Part shown: piece by piece, positions 48,208-57,457 of the stretch
Position numbering within the stretch: the first letter of the stretch is position 1
Layout of the letters: each line of letters starts with the position of its first letter
DNA from: Meandrina meandrites
Taxonomy: Eukaryota; Cnidaria; Anthozoa; Scleractinia; Meandrinidae
Direction: 5' to 3'
Length of the DNA: 64,000 nt
Assembly: GCA_963693305.1 (NCBI GenBank)
Contig: OY855906.1
Span: 24,771,789 to 24,835,788 of the forward strand
Position numbers and translations under genes: made by a program
The notes under the pieces: generated by a model
What the model was told of the DNA's origin: nothing
Databases searched by the model: none
Seen by the model: the letters and a program-made list of their open reading frames with translations, nothing else

Positions 48208-48443
48208 ATAAAAAAATGGATAAAAAAAATGGATAAAAAAAATGGATAAAAAAATGGATACAAAAATATTCTATACTATTTTTCAAAAATTATTACCAAA
48301 AATATTTTCTATACTATTTTTCAAAAATTATTACCAAAAATATTTTCTATACTATTTTTCAAAAATTATTACCAAAAATATTTTCTATACTATTTTTCAA
48401 AAATTATTACCAAAAATATTTTCTATACTATTTTTCAAAAATT
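48208..48443. repeat. Tandem repeats at the left end of the viral element
   Basis: An AAAAAAATGGAT repeat (48208-48262) is followed by about five copies of a 38-bp unit beginning TTCTATACTATTTTTCAAAA (48268-48443). TTTCTATAC...TTTTCAAAAAT also occurs at about 49083-49110 and a variant near 55210. Likely part of the terminal repeat region. Confidence 0.85.
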
Positions 48444-48635
48444 AAAACCAACTCTAAATACTAAATCTGAATACCAAATCTGAATACCAAACCTGAATAC
48501 CAAATATAAAACATAAAACTGAATAAAAATGCTGAATCTGAATACCAAATCTGAATACCAAACCTGAATATCAAATATAAAAATAAAACTGAATAAAAAT
48601 GCTGAATAAAAATGCTGAATAAAAGTGCTGAAACC
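48444..48635. repeat. CTGAATACCAAA tandem array
   Basis: Short units of CTGAATACCAAAT/C type are arranged in two higher-order copies, each ending AAAACTGAATAAAAATGCTG. Confidence 0.85.
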
Positions 48636-48675
48636 AAAGCGTAGCTAGATTTTAGCTCTTTCGGCACTGGAAGAT

Positions 48676-48703
48676 GATTATAGTTACTTGAGTAACTATA
48701 ATC
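48676..48703. repeat. Palindrome GATTATAGTTAC-TTGA-GTAACTATAATC
   Basis: Perfect 12-bp arms around a 4-nt centre, next to a larger imperfect hairpin at 48738-48826. Confidence 0.85.
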
Positions 48704-48737
48704 TCTGAAGCGGGGGATGGAAAGAGCGTATAGAAAT

Positions 48738-48891
48738 CACGGCCCCTCTGGTGGGTAAATTTGCTTTAATAAAATTTTCACTTTATAAAAGTGAAAAGGT
48801 TAAGAAAGCAAATCGGAGGGGTCGTCCTTTTTGTGTTACAAAACTATTTTACAAAACTATTTTACAAAACTATTTTACAAAACTATTTTAC
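48738..48891. repeat. Long imperfect hairpin and 13-bp tandem repeat
   Basis: CACGGCCCCTCTG...AAATTTGCTTT...TTTTCACTT (48738-48784) pairs with AAGTGAAAAGG...AAAGCAAAT...GAGGGGTCG (48788-48826). Four copies of AAAACTATTTTAC follow at 48838-48891. Confidence 0.8.
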
Positions 48892-48892
48892 A

Positions 48893-49397
48893 ATAATATA
48901 ACACTAATCACCAGGCCTGGAAAAAGTAATGATAGTGACGACTTAGGAAAGGATATAATTAGTAAAAAGGGTTAAATATAAAAAATGATTATCAGGCCTA
49001 AATATTAAATTAGTATTTTAATATTGAAAACAAAAAGAATTTAAATGATGTTTGAATTTTTAATTCAAACACAATAATTACTATTTCTATACTTTTCAAA
49101 AATATACATTTTGTTAGCTCAACAAATAGCATAACATTGATTACTATAAGCTTAAACTAATAACATATTATTAACTTAAGGTAATACCTTGAATACAAGA
49201 TTGAAAAACAATTTTAATATTTAATATCAACTAATAAAAAATGTATTCTAAAGTTTTTAATACTAATATCATACTAAATATGTACTTTTCAAAAATATAG
49301 CATTTGTTGACCTCTAAATGAGTAATAATATCATCAATATAAGCTTAAACTAATCAATTATTATTGAAGCAATATTACCCCTTGAATACAAGCTTTT
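48893..49397. repeat. AT-rich non-coding end region with a diverged direct repeat
   Basis: A segment of about 115 bp at 49085-49200 (TACTTTTCAAAAATATA ... TATAAGCTTAAACTAAT ... CCTTGAATACAAG) recurs at about 49279-49393. No gene. Confidence 0.7.
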
Positions 49398-49990
49398 TTA
49401 TTCATCGACAGTATCATCTGTATCATTATCAGAACTGTTATCATCTGTATCATTATCAGAACTGTTATCATTTTTTTCATGATTTAGAATATCATATGTA
49501 TGTTGATTATATTTTTTTATATCATATTTTTTTTCTTTTGTGTACAAGCTTCGTCTTCTTCATCATGAATTGCCTCTTCATAGTCATTTTCGAAATTATG
49601 CTTTATAATATCAGATTTATATAGTTTTAATGCTTCTGATATGAATTTTGTATGTTTATATTGAATTGGATATTCATCTTCATTATTTAATTTAATATTA
49701 ATTGTTATTATATTTTGAAATGTATATATACGTGGTTGATTTACACAAACTAAATCATATATATCGCCATGAATATCACAACCATACCTATTAAAAAATG
49801 GATGCATGAAGAATACTCTTTTCTTATTATATCTTATTAGATTGGAATCAGTTCTCGATATTACTAGTTCAATTAATTCATCATTGTTGTCAAGCATATT
49901 ATATGTTAAATCTTTTAATGATTTAAATTTATACAATGTTAAGAATTTGGGTTTTTTTATGGATGGTTTTATACTTGATGTTTTTGTCAT
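49398..49990 (-). CDS. Small viral protein with acidic tail, frame broken
   Basis: The frame from 49990 to 49517 gives 157 residues. In another frame the sequence continues to 49398 as an acidic Asp/Asn/Ser-rich repeat tail (DNSSDNDTDD). The switch coincides with an 8-base A/T run at 49527-49534, so the original product was probably about 197 residues. The central part, FFMHPFFNRYGCDIHGDIYDL, recalls the DNA-reading N-terminal half of HNH-type proteins, where an aromatic-Gly-x-x-x-x-Gly-x-I-Y pattern is common, but I see no HNH catalytic core. Function unknown. It lies downstream of the GTPase on the same strand (37 bp between the GTPase stop and this ATG), probably co-expressed. Confidence 0.6.
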
Positions 49991-50027
49991 TTATATATTT
50001 ATATGAGAAATTATTTTTTTATATGTT

Positions 50028-50930
50028 TTAATATAATATACCATAAGCTAATGTTTTATTATCTGATCTTAATATTATTCCATGATCTATATGTTCATTT
50101 GTATCGATTTTTAATTTACATGCTATGAACATTCCTTTTGAATTTTTTTTTGTGACGAAATTGTGATTACCATTTTTGATATTAATGAATTCGACTGTGA
50201 ATAATTTATCGAGTGCATGTAATATGCATTTAAATCCTATTGATATTAGAGATGGTATATTATGGAAATATAATTTACAATTTAATGTATTATCTATCGG
50301 TTTTATTGTTTTACTTTCTCTTCTATGAATGTTTATGTTTTTTATCATATCAAACAAACAGTAATTTACTAGATTGCTGTCATTTTTTGATATATTGATG
50401 TCTAATTTGGCTGATGTTGGTATGAATATCATTTTTTCATAATTATGACCTTTTAAAGATTTTTTTACTTGATTGACTATTTTTTCATAGGTATTATCTG
50501 AATTGATGTATTCAGACTTGTTTATACATACTATTAGATGTTTTATTCCATTTACTCGAGTTATTAAAGTATGCTCATAGCCTTGTTTGATGCTTTTTTG
50601 AGTTTCATTAGGTTTTGCGGATATTAATAACATGGCTACATCAGATATTGATGAATTTCTTATCATTTCATTTGTGAGATTATCATGGCCAGGATTATTA
50701 ACTATTTTGAATTCCTTACCTTCGATGAAAAATTTTTCTAGTGTTGAATGAATTGTTATTCCTTTGTCTTTTTCATCATCATCTGTATCAATAAGATTCG
50801 ATAGCCATTGCTTTGAATCGTTAATGGCTTTATTAATTTCTCTATTACTTATGGCTCCAGTATTTATTAAAATGCGTGATATTAAGCAACTTTTACCAAC
50901 ATCTACACCCCCAATGCAAGTTATGATCAT
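50028..50930 (-). CDS. eEF1A/EF-Tu-family translational GTPase-like protein
   Basis: 300 residues. All five G motifs can be read: G1 GGVDVGKS (7-14), G2 KGITIHST, G3 NNPGHDN in place of the usual DxPGHxD, G4 NKSE in place of NKxD, G5 TSAK. RGITI/KGITI and PGH are specific to the elongation-factor branch (eEF1A, eRF3, HBS1, EF-Tu). The C-terminal 85 residues (216-300; IPSLISIGFKCILH, then NKTLAYGIL) resemble domain III of eEF1A. Only about 20 residues separate G domain and domain III, so domain II seems to be missing (eEF1A is about 460 residues). G3 lacks the first Asp. A role in host translation or as an aminoacyl-tRNA/factor decoy is inference. Strand and AT-rich codon use match the neighbouring viral genes. 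Confidence 0.8.
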   Translation of the reverse strand: MIITCIGGVDVGKSCLISRILINTGAISNREINKAINDSKQWLSNLIDTDDDEKDKGITIHSTLEKFFIEGKEFKIVNNPGHDNLTNEMIRNSSISDVAMLLISAKPNETQKSIKQGYEHTLITRVNGIKHLIVCINKSEYINSDNTYEKIVNQVKKSLKGHNYEKMIFIPTSAKLDINISKNDSNLVNYCLFDMIKNINIHRRESKTIKPIDNTLNCKLYFHNIPSLISIGFKCILHALDKLFTVEFINIKNGNHNFVTKKNSKGMFIACKLKIDTNEHIDHGIILRSDNKTLAYGILY

Positions 50931-51047
50931 TCTTATATATAATATATCATATATTTTATTTTTTATATATTATGGTGACCATAAGCATAGCTTGATATAC
51001 CATAAGAATAGCTTGTAATAACATTATAAAAGCAACTGAGATTTATT

Positions 51048-54000
51048 TTAATATCCATAAGGAAATGTTTCTATATGGTCTTCTGAGATATATTTAATGC
51101 TACGCTTGTCATAACCAAAGCTGTATATCTTTTCATTATATTTGTTTACAATATGTTTATTTTGTCTTGTTATCTTATTTTCATTTACTAAAGTTAGTTC
51201 TTTGATTTCACCCTTCACCATTCTGATCATATTTTCATGATTAAGTATTTGGGTATTTTCGTGATTGAGTGTGAAGCCTTTAATAACGCACTTTTGTTTA
51301 TTATCACCATATATGAAGCTATAATTTTTAGGCCCTCCTGAAACGAATGTATTATTTATAGGCTTGTTGTCTAACTCATCTGTTAGTTCTCCTAGCATAT
51401 CACCTGTCTTTATTTTATTACCATTTGTGGATTCTATATATATTATAGAATCTGTATCGAAATATAATACTTGTTCATTCAAATAGTCTAGTTTATCATA
51501 AAGCATTAAGCGTGCACTACTGGTAGTGTATGAAGCTATGTAGATATTTGTATTATAGGAATTATCAACAAACTGATCTTTATACGTGTAGCTCATTTGT
51601 ACCATCTCATCATTTATGAAATTCATGTTTAAATTACCAATTGTGTCGTCTAGAACTACTTGATAAAATTCATTTATATCAGTAACGTATTTACATTGAT
51701 TCATATTATTTCGTTGACCAAATTTACCCCATAGTGAGTTTAAACACATTTTAGCAATAGCACGTAAACCAGAATTTTCATGTAATTCACCTAATTCAAT
51801 ATCTAAATTCTTCTTTACTTTATTTCTGAACATCAATTCTTCTTTATCATTTTTAAAATTATATTTTGTTGATTCAAGTTTTAGCTTCATGAATTTTTTT
51901 ATATAACCCTTAAATAAATCATTGCTTGACTTTTCGAAATGCCATACCTCATATATTTGTTTGATTTTGTATCCCTTTTCAATAGCTTTATTGACCTCAT
52001 CAGTAGTCCAAGTACCAATGAATTCTCGTTTGTCGTCACTATGTTGACATTTTTCTTGTTGCTTTGATTTAGCACATGTTATACAAAGAGGGAACATTAA
52101 TTTTTCAGATTTTTCACATTTTATTTTCTGAGGTAAAACAGGATGGTATAATTCTCTTGGAGCTAAAATTTTACATTTTATGAAACCATACCATTTTATA
52201 TCGTATTTTTTTGGTGATGTGATTTTTTCAGGATGACCTATTGGATATTTCTTGTAGTACTGCACTGTTGGATATAGTGAGCAAAAGTCTACATAACGAC
52301 CACATTCACCTTCTTTGAATTTGTAAATCAATTTGGTTGCATTTGTCCTTCCTCCATAAAAAGCATCTCTTGGGTTTAGTGATTCAACAACTTCTCTATT
52401 CCACTCCTTTTTATGATATTTTTGAAAATCTGCATCATTTTTTAATTTACATTCCCACATTTCAATAAGATTATGACCAGCAGCTGTTATTTTGTTATTT
52501 TTAATCTGTGTTTTATTATACAAAGTACCCATATCACATTGGTTCTTAGTGTTGATGACATCAGGTTTGTAACAATCTTTACATCCATGCCAGAAACAAC
52601 CTTGAAATTCATAAACAGTATTTGTAGATTCACAAAACCCATCTACTTTTAATTCGTTGTTGATGAGTTTTTCACCACCATCCAAAGCATGTTGAATTTT
52701 AATATTATTTTTCTTACTTATGTAATCGAGCCACGCAATACTGACTGCACTATGGTTTTCTGTTTGAACGACATTATCAACCACAGCTATGGTATTTTTT
52801 GGCATATAATTTCCTCTATAAATAGCCATACAAACACCAGCTATTGTTATGTATTTTAGTGGATCAATATTTTCTTGGTTCATAAAATCTTGTCTGAATT
52901 TTAACATACATCTTCTTAATATATCAACATCTGACCTACAGTATTCAATTATTTCTTTTTTGAAATCGAAAACATAATTTTCATTGACACGTTCATCATA
53001 CCATTGTAAGAATTTTTCTCTTTCTTGTGTTTTCATTTGATTGTAACCATAATGTTTTTTAGAAGGTAGTTCTCCTATATAGTTTTGATTGCATTTTTTA
53101 TTAAAATAATGTGGAAAATATCCTTTTTTCAACTCGTTTAAACCAAATGTTTTAGGAAACAATGATAATGTTTGTTGAATAAAATTTAAGGAGTCGATTA
53201 TTTTGATACGTAACTGGGGTATTTCCATCATCATAATTTTTGCTCCATTGTAAATACAATAAGGTTTGAAAGCATTATCTATACACCATTTAAGAATAAA
53301 ATGACTATCGTATCCTTTTGAATTATGAGCTATGAATGTATATCCTTTATATTTTTCATTGAAAACACCATTGCAAAAACTATTAATATCATTGAAGATT
53401 GACTCATTACCATTGAAATCATGACAGATAGCTAAATTAACTTCATGTGTTCCAGTGTTTTGTGTGCATTCAAAATCAAAGAATAAATATTTTTCAGTAT
53501 ATGTTTTACATGAGTAACAATAATCTTTTTTAGCAAGACTTTCATTTGATCTGCAAGGGATTTTGTTATTTTTGATACAATTACCTCCCTTACATTCGAT
53601 CTTCTTCATGAAGCATTTATGATTTAATTCACAATATTTATTACAATTAGTACACATTTTGAAACCACATTTATGTATTTTAATATATGGTTTTAGTATG
53701 ATTTGATTGCATTTTAAGCATTTTGCTACATTGCTACATACAGAATCATCATCTTTTTTCGATCTATTGATTGTATGGTTTTTAAAACAGCTGTTTCCAT
53801 GAAATACACGATTACATTGGTTACATGTAACATCTTTACCATCGCATTTATTTCCATCTGGAAAATATTTAAAACAAGAAAGACATTTTTTTGGACATTT
53901 GTGCTTATCACGTCTTGTATAAGATTTTTTTCAAGAATGACAGTAATAAGCAACATCAAGAAAAGCCGTCATTGATTTTATGACATCAAAATGATTACGT

Positions 54001-54830
54001 GTTTTGTATAGATAAATTTTATCTGTTTTACCATTATTAGCAGTATAAATGATCTCATTGAACTGTTCAGAATCTATTATATTTATTTCTATATCCAAAT
54101 ATTTTGCGAAAGTATTTACATCTTCTAAAGAATTACCATAATCGTTTATTTCAACGTTAGCATTATTATGAAGTTCTTTGGCTTTAATTTGTTGCAGTTT
54201 TCGACTTTTATTGAATCCATCTTTTAACTGAGTTGTAGTGTATCTCTCAGGGTGTAAATTAGCATAAGCTGTTACAATGGCTCTCGATAGACATATTGTG
54301 TCATCATTTTTGATTGTGATAATACATTGCTTTCTATTAACTGTTTGTTTTGATAAATATAAACGACCTTGTCCTGTAGGTATTTTAACAGATTGAACAA
54401 TAATTTTACATTTTTCTAAATCTATTTCTTTGTACTCTAATGTGTTAATCACATCTGAAACTTGATTTAACTTGAAATCAGAAACTTTTAACATTTTTGT
54501 CGAAATTGGATGATCTAATGTATCATTTGAAATTACCAATCTGAATCTATCATTACCTTTTAATTGTCTTTTTTTTATTGTCATATCAACCATTTTTTCA
54601 AAGACACTGAAAACGTCATTTTTATCACCAATGAAATTTTTACGTACATTTATTTTGAATTCATTGGTATAAGCATTGAATTTTTTATTCACTGTATTAC
54701 CTATTTCAGTTATTTTGAAAAGAGGTTGGTCATTGGATGATGAATCAAAAATACTATCATCAAAATTAAATACATTTGATAGCTTAGTTTTAGGTGTTAA
54801 AATTGTTTTTATTGTTTTTATGTTTTTTTC
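51048..54830 (-). pseudogene. Protein-primed family B DNA polymerase (pPolB), interrupted
   Basis: Replicates the linear viral genome from a terminal protein. The intact downstream part (51048-53657, 869 residues) has exonuclease motifs DFE (Exo I), HNSKGYDSHF (Exo II) and YCRSD (Exo III); polymerase motif A DFCSLYP, motif B KMCLNSLWGKFG and motif C YFDTDS; plus the EFQGCFWHGC insert typical of Polinton-type polymerases. The upstream part (53931-54692) is the conserved N-terminal region. Both lie in one frame, separated by a single in-frame TGA at 53931-53933 at a position where a Cys of the C-x2-C zinc cluster is expected. The frame is open upstream to about 54830 but has no ATG before the vicinity of residue 30, so the true start is missing or lies in the preceding frame (54790-55155). 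Confidence 0.88.
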
Positions 54831-55155
54831 TTATGAGCCTTTCTTTTTGTTTTAATTTACGATCCAATTCCAAATATTTCTGATGATCTTGTCTTGCTTT
54901 GGTAATAATGTCATTAACTGATTCTATATTCCTATGACGTTGTATATTGTTCATTATAACCTCCCTTGTGCTTTTTTTCATGAGTTGATACCAAGTATAT
55001 GCAAGTTTTTTAGCATCTGGTAAATATTTGGATAGCTGTTTCAGGGTCATGCTGTTGTTCGATGTTGTGTTTTTTTCTTGTTTTTGAGCATTTTTTTTTA
55101 ATATTATTTGAATAAGTTCTTCTTTGGATAGATTTTGTAGATCTGATTTATTCAT
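54790..55155 (-). CDS. Small basic protein, possibly the detached polymerase N-terminus
   Basis: 121 residues with an ATG start. It is helical and basic, opening NKSDLQNLSKEELIQIILKK, a SAP-like/helical start seen on many viral replication proteins, and ending in a Lys/Asn-rich tail. Its 3' end overlaps the open polymerase frame (up to 54830) in a different register, next to a 7-base A run at about 54825. Because the polymerase frame has no ATG of its own at the expected place, this may be its N-terminal extension cut off by a frameshift. It could equally be a separate gene. Confidence 0.6.
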   Translation of the reverse strand: MNKSDLQNLSKEELIQIILKKNAQKQEKNTTSNNSMTLKQLSKYLPDAKKLAYTWYQLMKKSTREVIMNNIQRHRNIESVNDIITKARQDHQKYLELDRKLKQKERLIRKKHKNNKNNFNT

Positions 55156-55265
55156 TGTATATTATTACTATAGATAATATTTTATATCTTTATATCTTTA
55201 TATATTTTTAAAAATATTTCTATACTATTTTTAAAAATATTTATATACTTGAATTTTATATTATA

Positions 55266-55478
55266 CTATATGTATTTATTTGAATTTAAAATAATTTTTT
55301 CATGATTACGCTGATGTTTTTTAGTTTTCAAATGACACCATTTACCAGCTAATTTATAATCCTTTTCATTGGCACAAATATTACAATACCATGGTTTATT
55401 CAACATATACTTCGTTTTACTAATTTTTATTGCTATTTGTCTCTCTTCATCACTTGAATGTTTCTGATATCTTGACAT
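55266..55478 (-). CDS. Small U1-like zinc-finger protein
   Basis: 70 residues. WYCNICANEKDYKLAGKW followed by CHLKTKKHQRNH gives a C-x2-C ... H-x4-H arrangement of the U1/matrin type, a nucleic-acid-binding finger. Same strand as the polymerase group and divergent from the VLTF3-like gene; 112 bp of AT-rich DNA separate the two ATGs. Likely a regulatory or RNA/DNA-binding accessory protein. Confidence 0.65.
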   Translation of the reverse strand: MSRYQKHSSDEERQIAIKISKTKYMLNKPWYCNICANEKDYKLAGKWCHLKTKKHQRNHEKIILNSNKYI

Positions 55479-55590
55479 TTGATTATATAATATTATTTAA
55501 GATAATATTTTCTTATGTATTTTATATTATAGTAATATATTAAAATATAATAATAATATAAATATATTTTTTTAATATATTTATATAAAG
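55479..55590. promoter_or_regulatory. AT-rich divergent promoter region
   Basis: 112 bp, almost entirely A/T with TATAATAATATAAATATA stretches, between the minus-strand zinc-finger gene and the plus-strand VLTF3-like gene. TATA-like sites are available on both strands. Confidence 0.45.
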
Positions 55591-56145
55591 ATGGTTTGTA
55601 ATTCGCAAATTCACGATGAATTAAAGAATATGGATGAGTCTATTTGTCCATTTTGCTGTCAACTATTAGTCAAAATTAAATCAACGATGACCCAATGCTG
55701 TATTAATCAGAATATATTGGAAGATAACTATTCAATAGTATGCCAAAATTGTGGTACTCAAAGTTATAAATATACATCAAATTATGTTGATTTTTATGAG
55801 AATATGTATAAAATACATAAAAAATCAATATATAAACGTAAATATCATATCGAGAATACGTTGAATTCTATTTGCTATGAGAATAAAATCACATTGACTT
55901 ATAAACAAAGGGATAAAATTTATAAGACATTCGAAATAATTGGATCTGTTATTCCTTCAGTTAATAAACTACGAAGACGAATAATCGGCACTAAATATAT
56001 CATTAGGCAGTTATTTAAATTGCTTAATATTCCATTTGAGTGTATAAAAATTACTAAATCGAGAAAAACGCTTGAATTTTATAATAGATATTGGGCAAAG
56101 ATTTTAGAATTGAAAAATACAGAGATATTGCGCATTATAAAGTGA
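55591..56145 (+). CDS. VLTF3-like viral late transcription factor
   Basis: 184 residues. A zinc-binding half (CPFCCQLL ... CINQ ... CQNCGTQSYKY) is followed by a K-S-IYKRKYHIENTL helix and a C-terminal FKLLNIPFECIKI ... TLEFYNRYW segment. This order (CxxC/CxxCG, then YxRxxHF-like, then a helical tail) matches the Pox_VLTF3 family of large DNA viruses, which directs late gene transcription. It is the one plus-strand gene in the left half of the element, and its 3' end overlaps the convergent membrane-protein gene by 11 bp. A regulator of the capsid genes is the obvious guess. The family call is by pattern, without a search. Confidence 0.62.
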   Translation: MVCNSQIHDELKNMDESICPFCCQLLVKIKSTMTQCCINQNILEDNYSIVCQNCGTQSYKYTSNYVDFYENMYKIHKKSIYKRKYHIENTLNSICYENKITLTYKQRDKIYKTFEIIGSVIPSVNKLRRRIIGTKYIIRQLFKLLNIPFECIKITKSRKTLEFYNRYWAKILELKNTEILRIIK

Positions 56146-56605
56146 ATTGTTTGTTATATCTGTTAACATATTCATCTACAGTTGGACATTGATCAATTAC
56201 AATATCATCAAGCACTTTTAAATCGCTCAGAAAAGCATTTTCATCAGATGGTAAGCCTCTCAAGAAGCATTTTATCTGTATACAAACTTTCTCATAACTT
56301 GTATATGCAAATTTGCATTTATTAACTTTGTCAGAAATGTTACTCTTTGTTATATAACCATGAATCAAAACACCCAATCCTGTTAAACAACCTATAACAA
56401 TAGGATTAAGAGTAATACTACCAACAACAGAACCTATAACAGTCAAACTAATGGAGGACATCTGCAGAGATAGATAAACACGTTTCAATTTCTTATACTT
56501 CCATTTATAACATGTTTGTAATCGGTGGTAATTATTATACAATTCCTTCAATTCTTTTACTCTATCTTCTGATAATTTGTTGGATATATGATTAAAATTC
56601 ATCAT
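56135..56605 (-). CDS. Two-helix membrane protein
   Basis: 156 residues with two closely spaced hydrophobic segments at about 46-65 and 68-84 (SISLTVIGSVVGSITLNPIV, then IGCLTGLGVLIHGYI), flanked by an N-terminal amphipathic helix and a C-terminal cytosolic helical part. The layout recalls SLATT-type two-helix effectors and also virion membrane proteins. Function unknown. Convergent with the VLTF3-like gene. Confidence 0.65.
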   Translation of the reverse strand: MMNFNHISNKLSEDRVKELKELYNNYHRLQTCYKWKYKKLKRVYLSLQMSSISLTVIGSVVGSITLNPIVIGCLTGLGVLIHGYITKSNISDKVNKCKFAYTSYEKVCIQIKCFLRGLPSDENAFLSDLKVLDDIVIDQCPTVDEYVNRYNKQFTL

Positions 56606-56695
56606 ATGTCTTCTTATATGTTATATAATTATACAATGTTTTATTTCTATTTTTAAATCTGCAGTTTTCATATATATATTGTTTATATCAATAAA

Positions 56696-57457
56696 TTAGA
56701 TAAAATACACTCCATCAGCTTTTTCAAGGAAACATATTTTATTGAATTCTTTTGAAGAAAAACTGTAAGCATTGGTTGATATTCCTATTCGTTTTATTTT
56801 ATAAGGCAATTCTATTATGATATTTCTAGTATTAACATTTCTTACATTGACGGTTTGATCTATATAAGCTCCATTTACCAATCCATATCTTACATTATTA
56901 CCATTTTTCATGATCCACATAAAAAGGTTTTTATTTTGATATTGACTTAAAACACTTAATTGATGATTATTATCGTTTTGATTGTCAATGATGAGTTTTT
57001 GATTATTTATGGTATAACGAGGATCACTGTAAGTGAATTTTTTGTCATTAGTAATACCTCCAAAACCAACAAGATTTTTTGATGCATCTGTGAATGCTGT
57101 ATTGTGTTTAAAGCTGATAAAAATTGTATATTTATTTGTACTAATTGTTTTTCTTAATGAAATCACAGATCCATTTAAAACAGTTCCTAACTGTTTATCA
57201 AACAATGATAAATCGAAATCATCTTTCATATATTCAGTTGTAATATAACCATTATCGTTTTGACATTTTACATATTTTACTTCAGCGCCATATGTATCAT
57301 CTACTATAAAATTATTTGGATCAGTTATATCAAAGTAAGTTTCGAATATTTCTGTGTAATAACTTTTAGGTTGTAATGCCTTTATTAAAGTTACGGTAGA
57401 ATCATTAATATCTTTTTTTGAAGTTGATATAGCTGTATTCAATTGTTTCAGAGTCAT
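56696..57457 (-). CDS. C-terminal fiber domain, probably split from the upstream fiber gene
   Basis: 253 residues. It opens TLKQLNTAISTSKKDI, which reads like another unit of the KxYVD repeat used by the upstream fiber protein. The remainder (VGFGGITNDKKFTYSD, NLFMWIMKNGNNVRYGLVNG) looks like a beta-rich head domain. It overlaps the 550-residue frame by 53 bp in a different register. I think the two were one fiber gene broken by a frameshift; a genuine overlapping gene is the alternative. Confidence 0.65.
   Translation of the reverse strand: MTLKQLNTAISTSKKDINDSTVTLIKALQPKSYYTEIFETYFDITDPNNFIVDDTYGAEVKYVKCQNDNGYITTEYMKDDFDLSLFDKQLGTVLNGSVISLRKTISTNKYTIFISFKHNTAFTDASKNLVGFGGITNDKKFTYSDPRYTINNQKLIIDNQNDNNHQLSVLSQYQNKNLFMWIMKNGNNVRYGLVNGAYIDQTVNVRNVNTRNIIIELPYKIKRIGISTNAYSFSSKEFNKICFLEKADGVYFI

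Noticed and set aside
48268..48443. Regular repeats that could suggest a CRISPR array
   Set aside because: Units abut directly with no unique spacers, and the context is eukaryotic/viral.
48242..48445. Open frame through the 38-bp repeats
   Set aside because: It translates the tandem repeat in all three frames in turn; repeat artefact, not a gene.
49364..49624. Plus-strand Tyr/His-rich frame
   Set aside because: Antisense of the acidic-tail repeat of the minus-strand viral gene.
53931..53933. TGA as selenocysteine codon
   Set aside because: No reason to expect Sec in a viral zinc cluster, and the rest of the element also shows decay.
54790..54830. Programmed frameshift between the 121-residue frame and the polymerase
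   Set aside because: A homopolymer indel explains it equally well, and other genes of the element show the same kind of lesion; no clear stimulatory structure seen.
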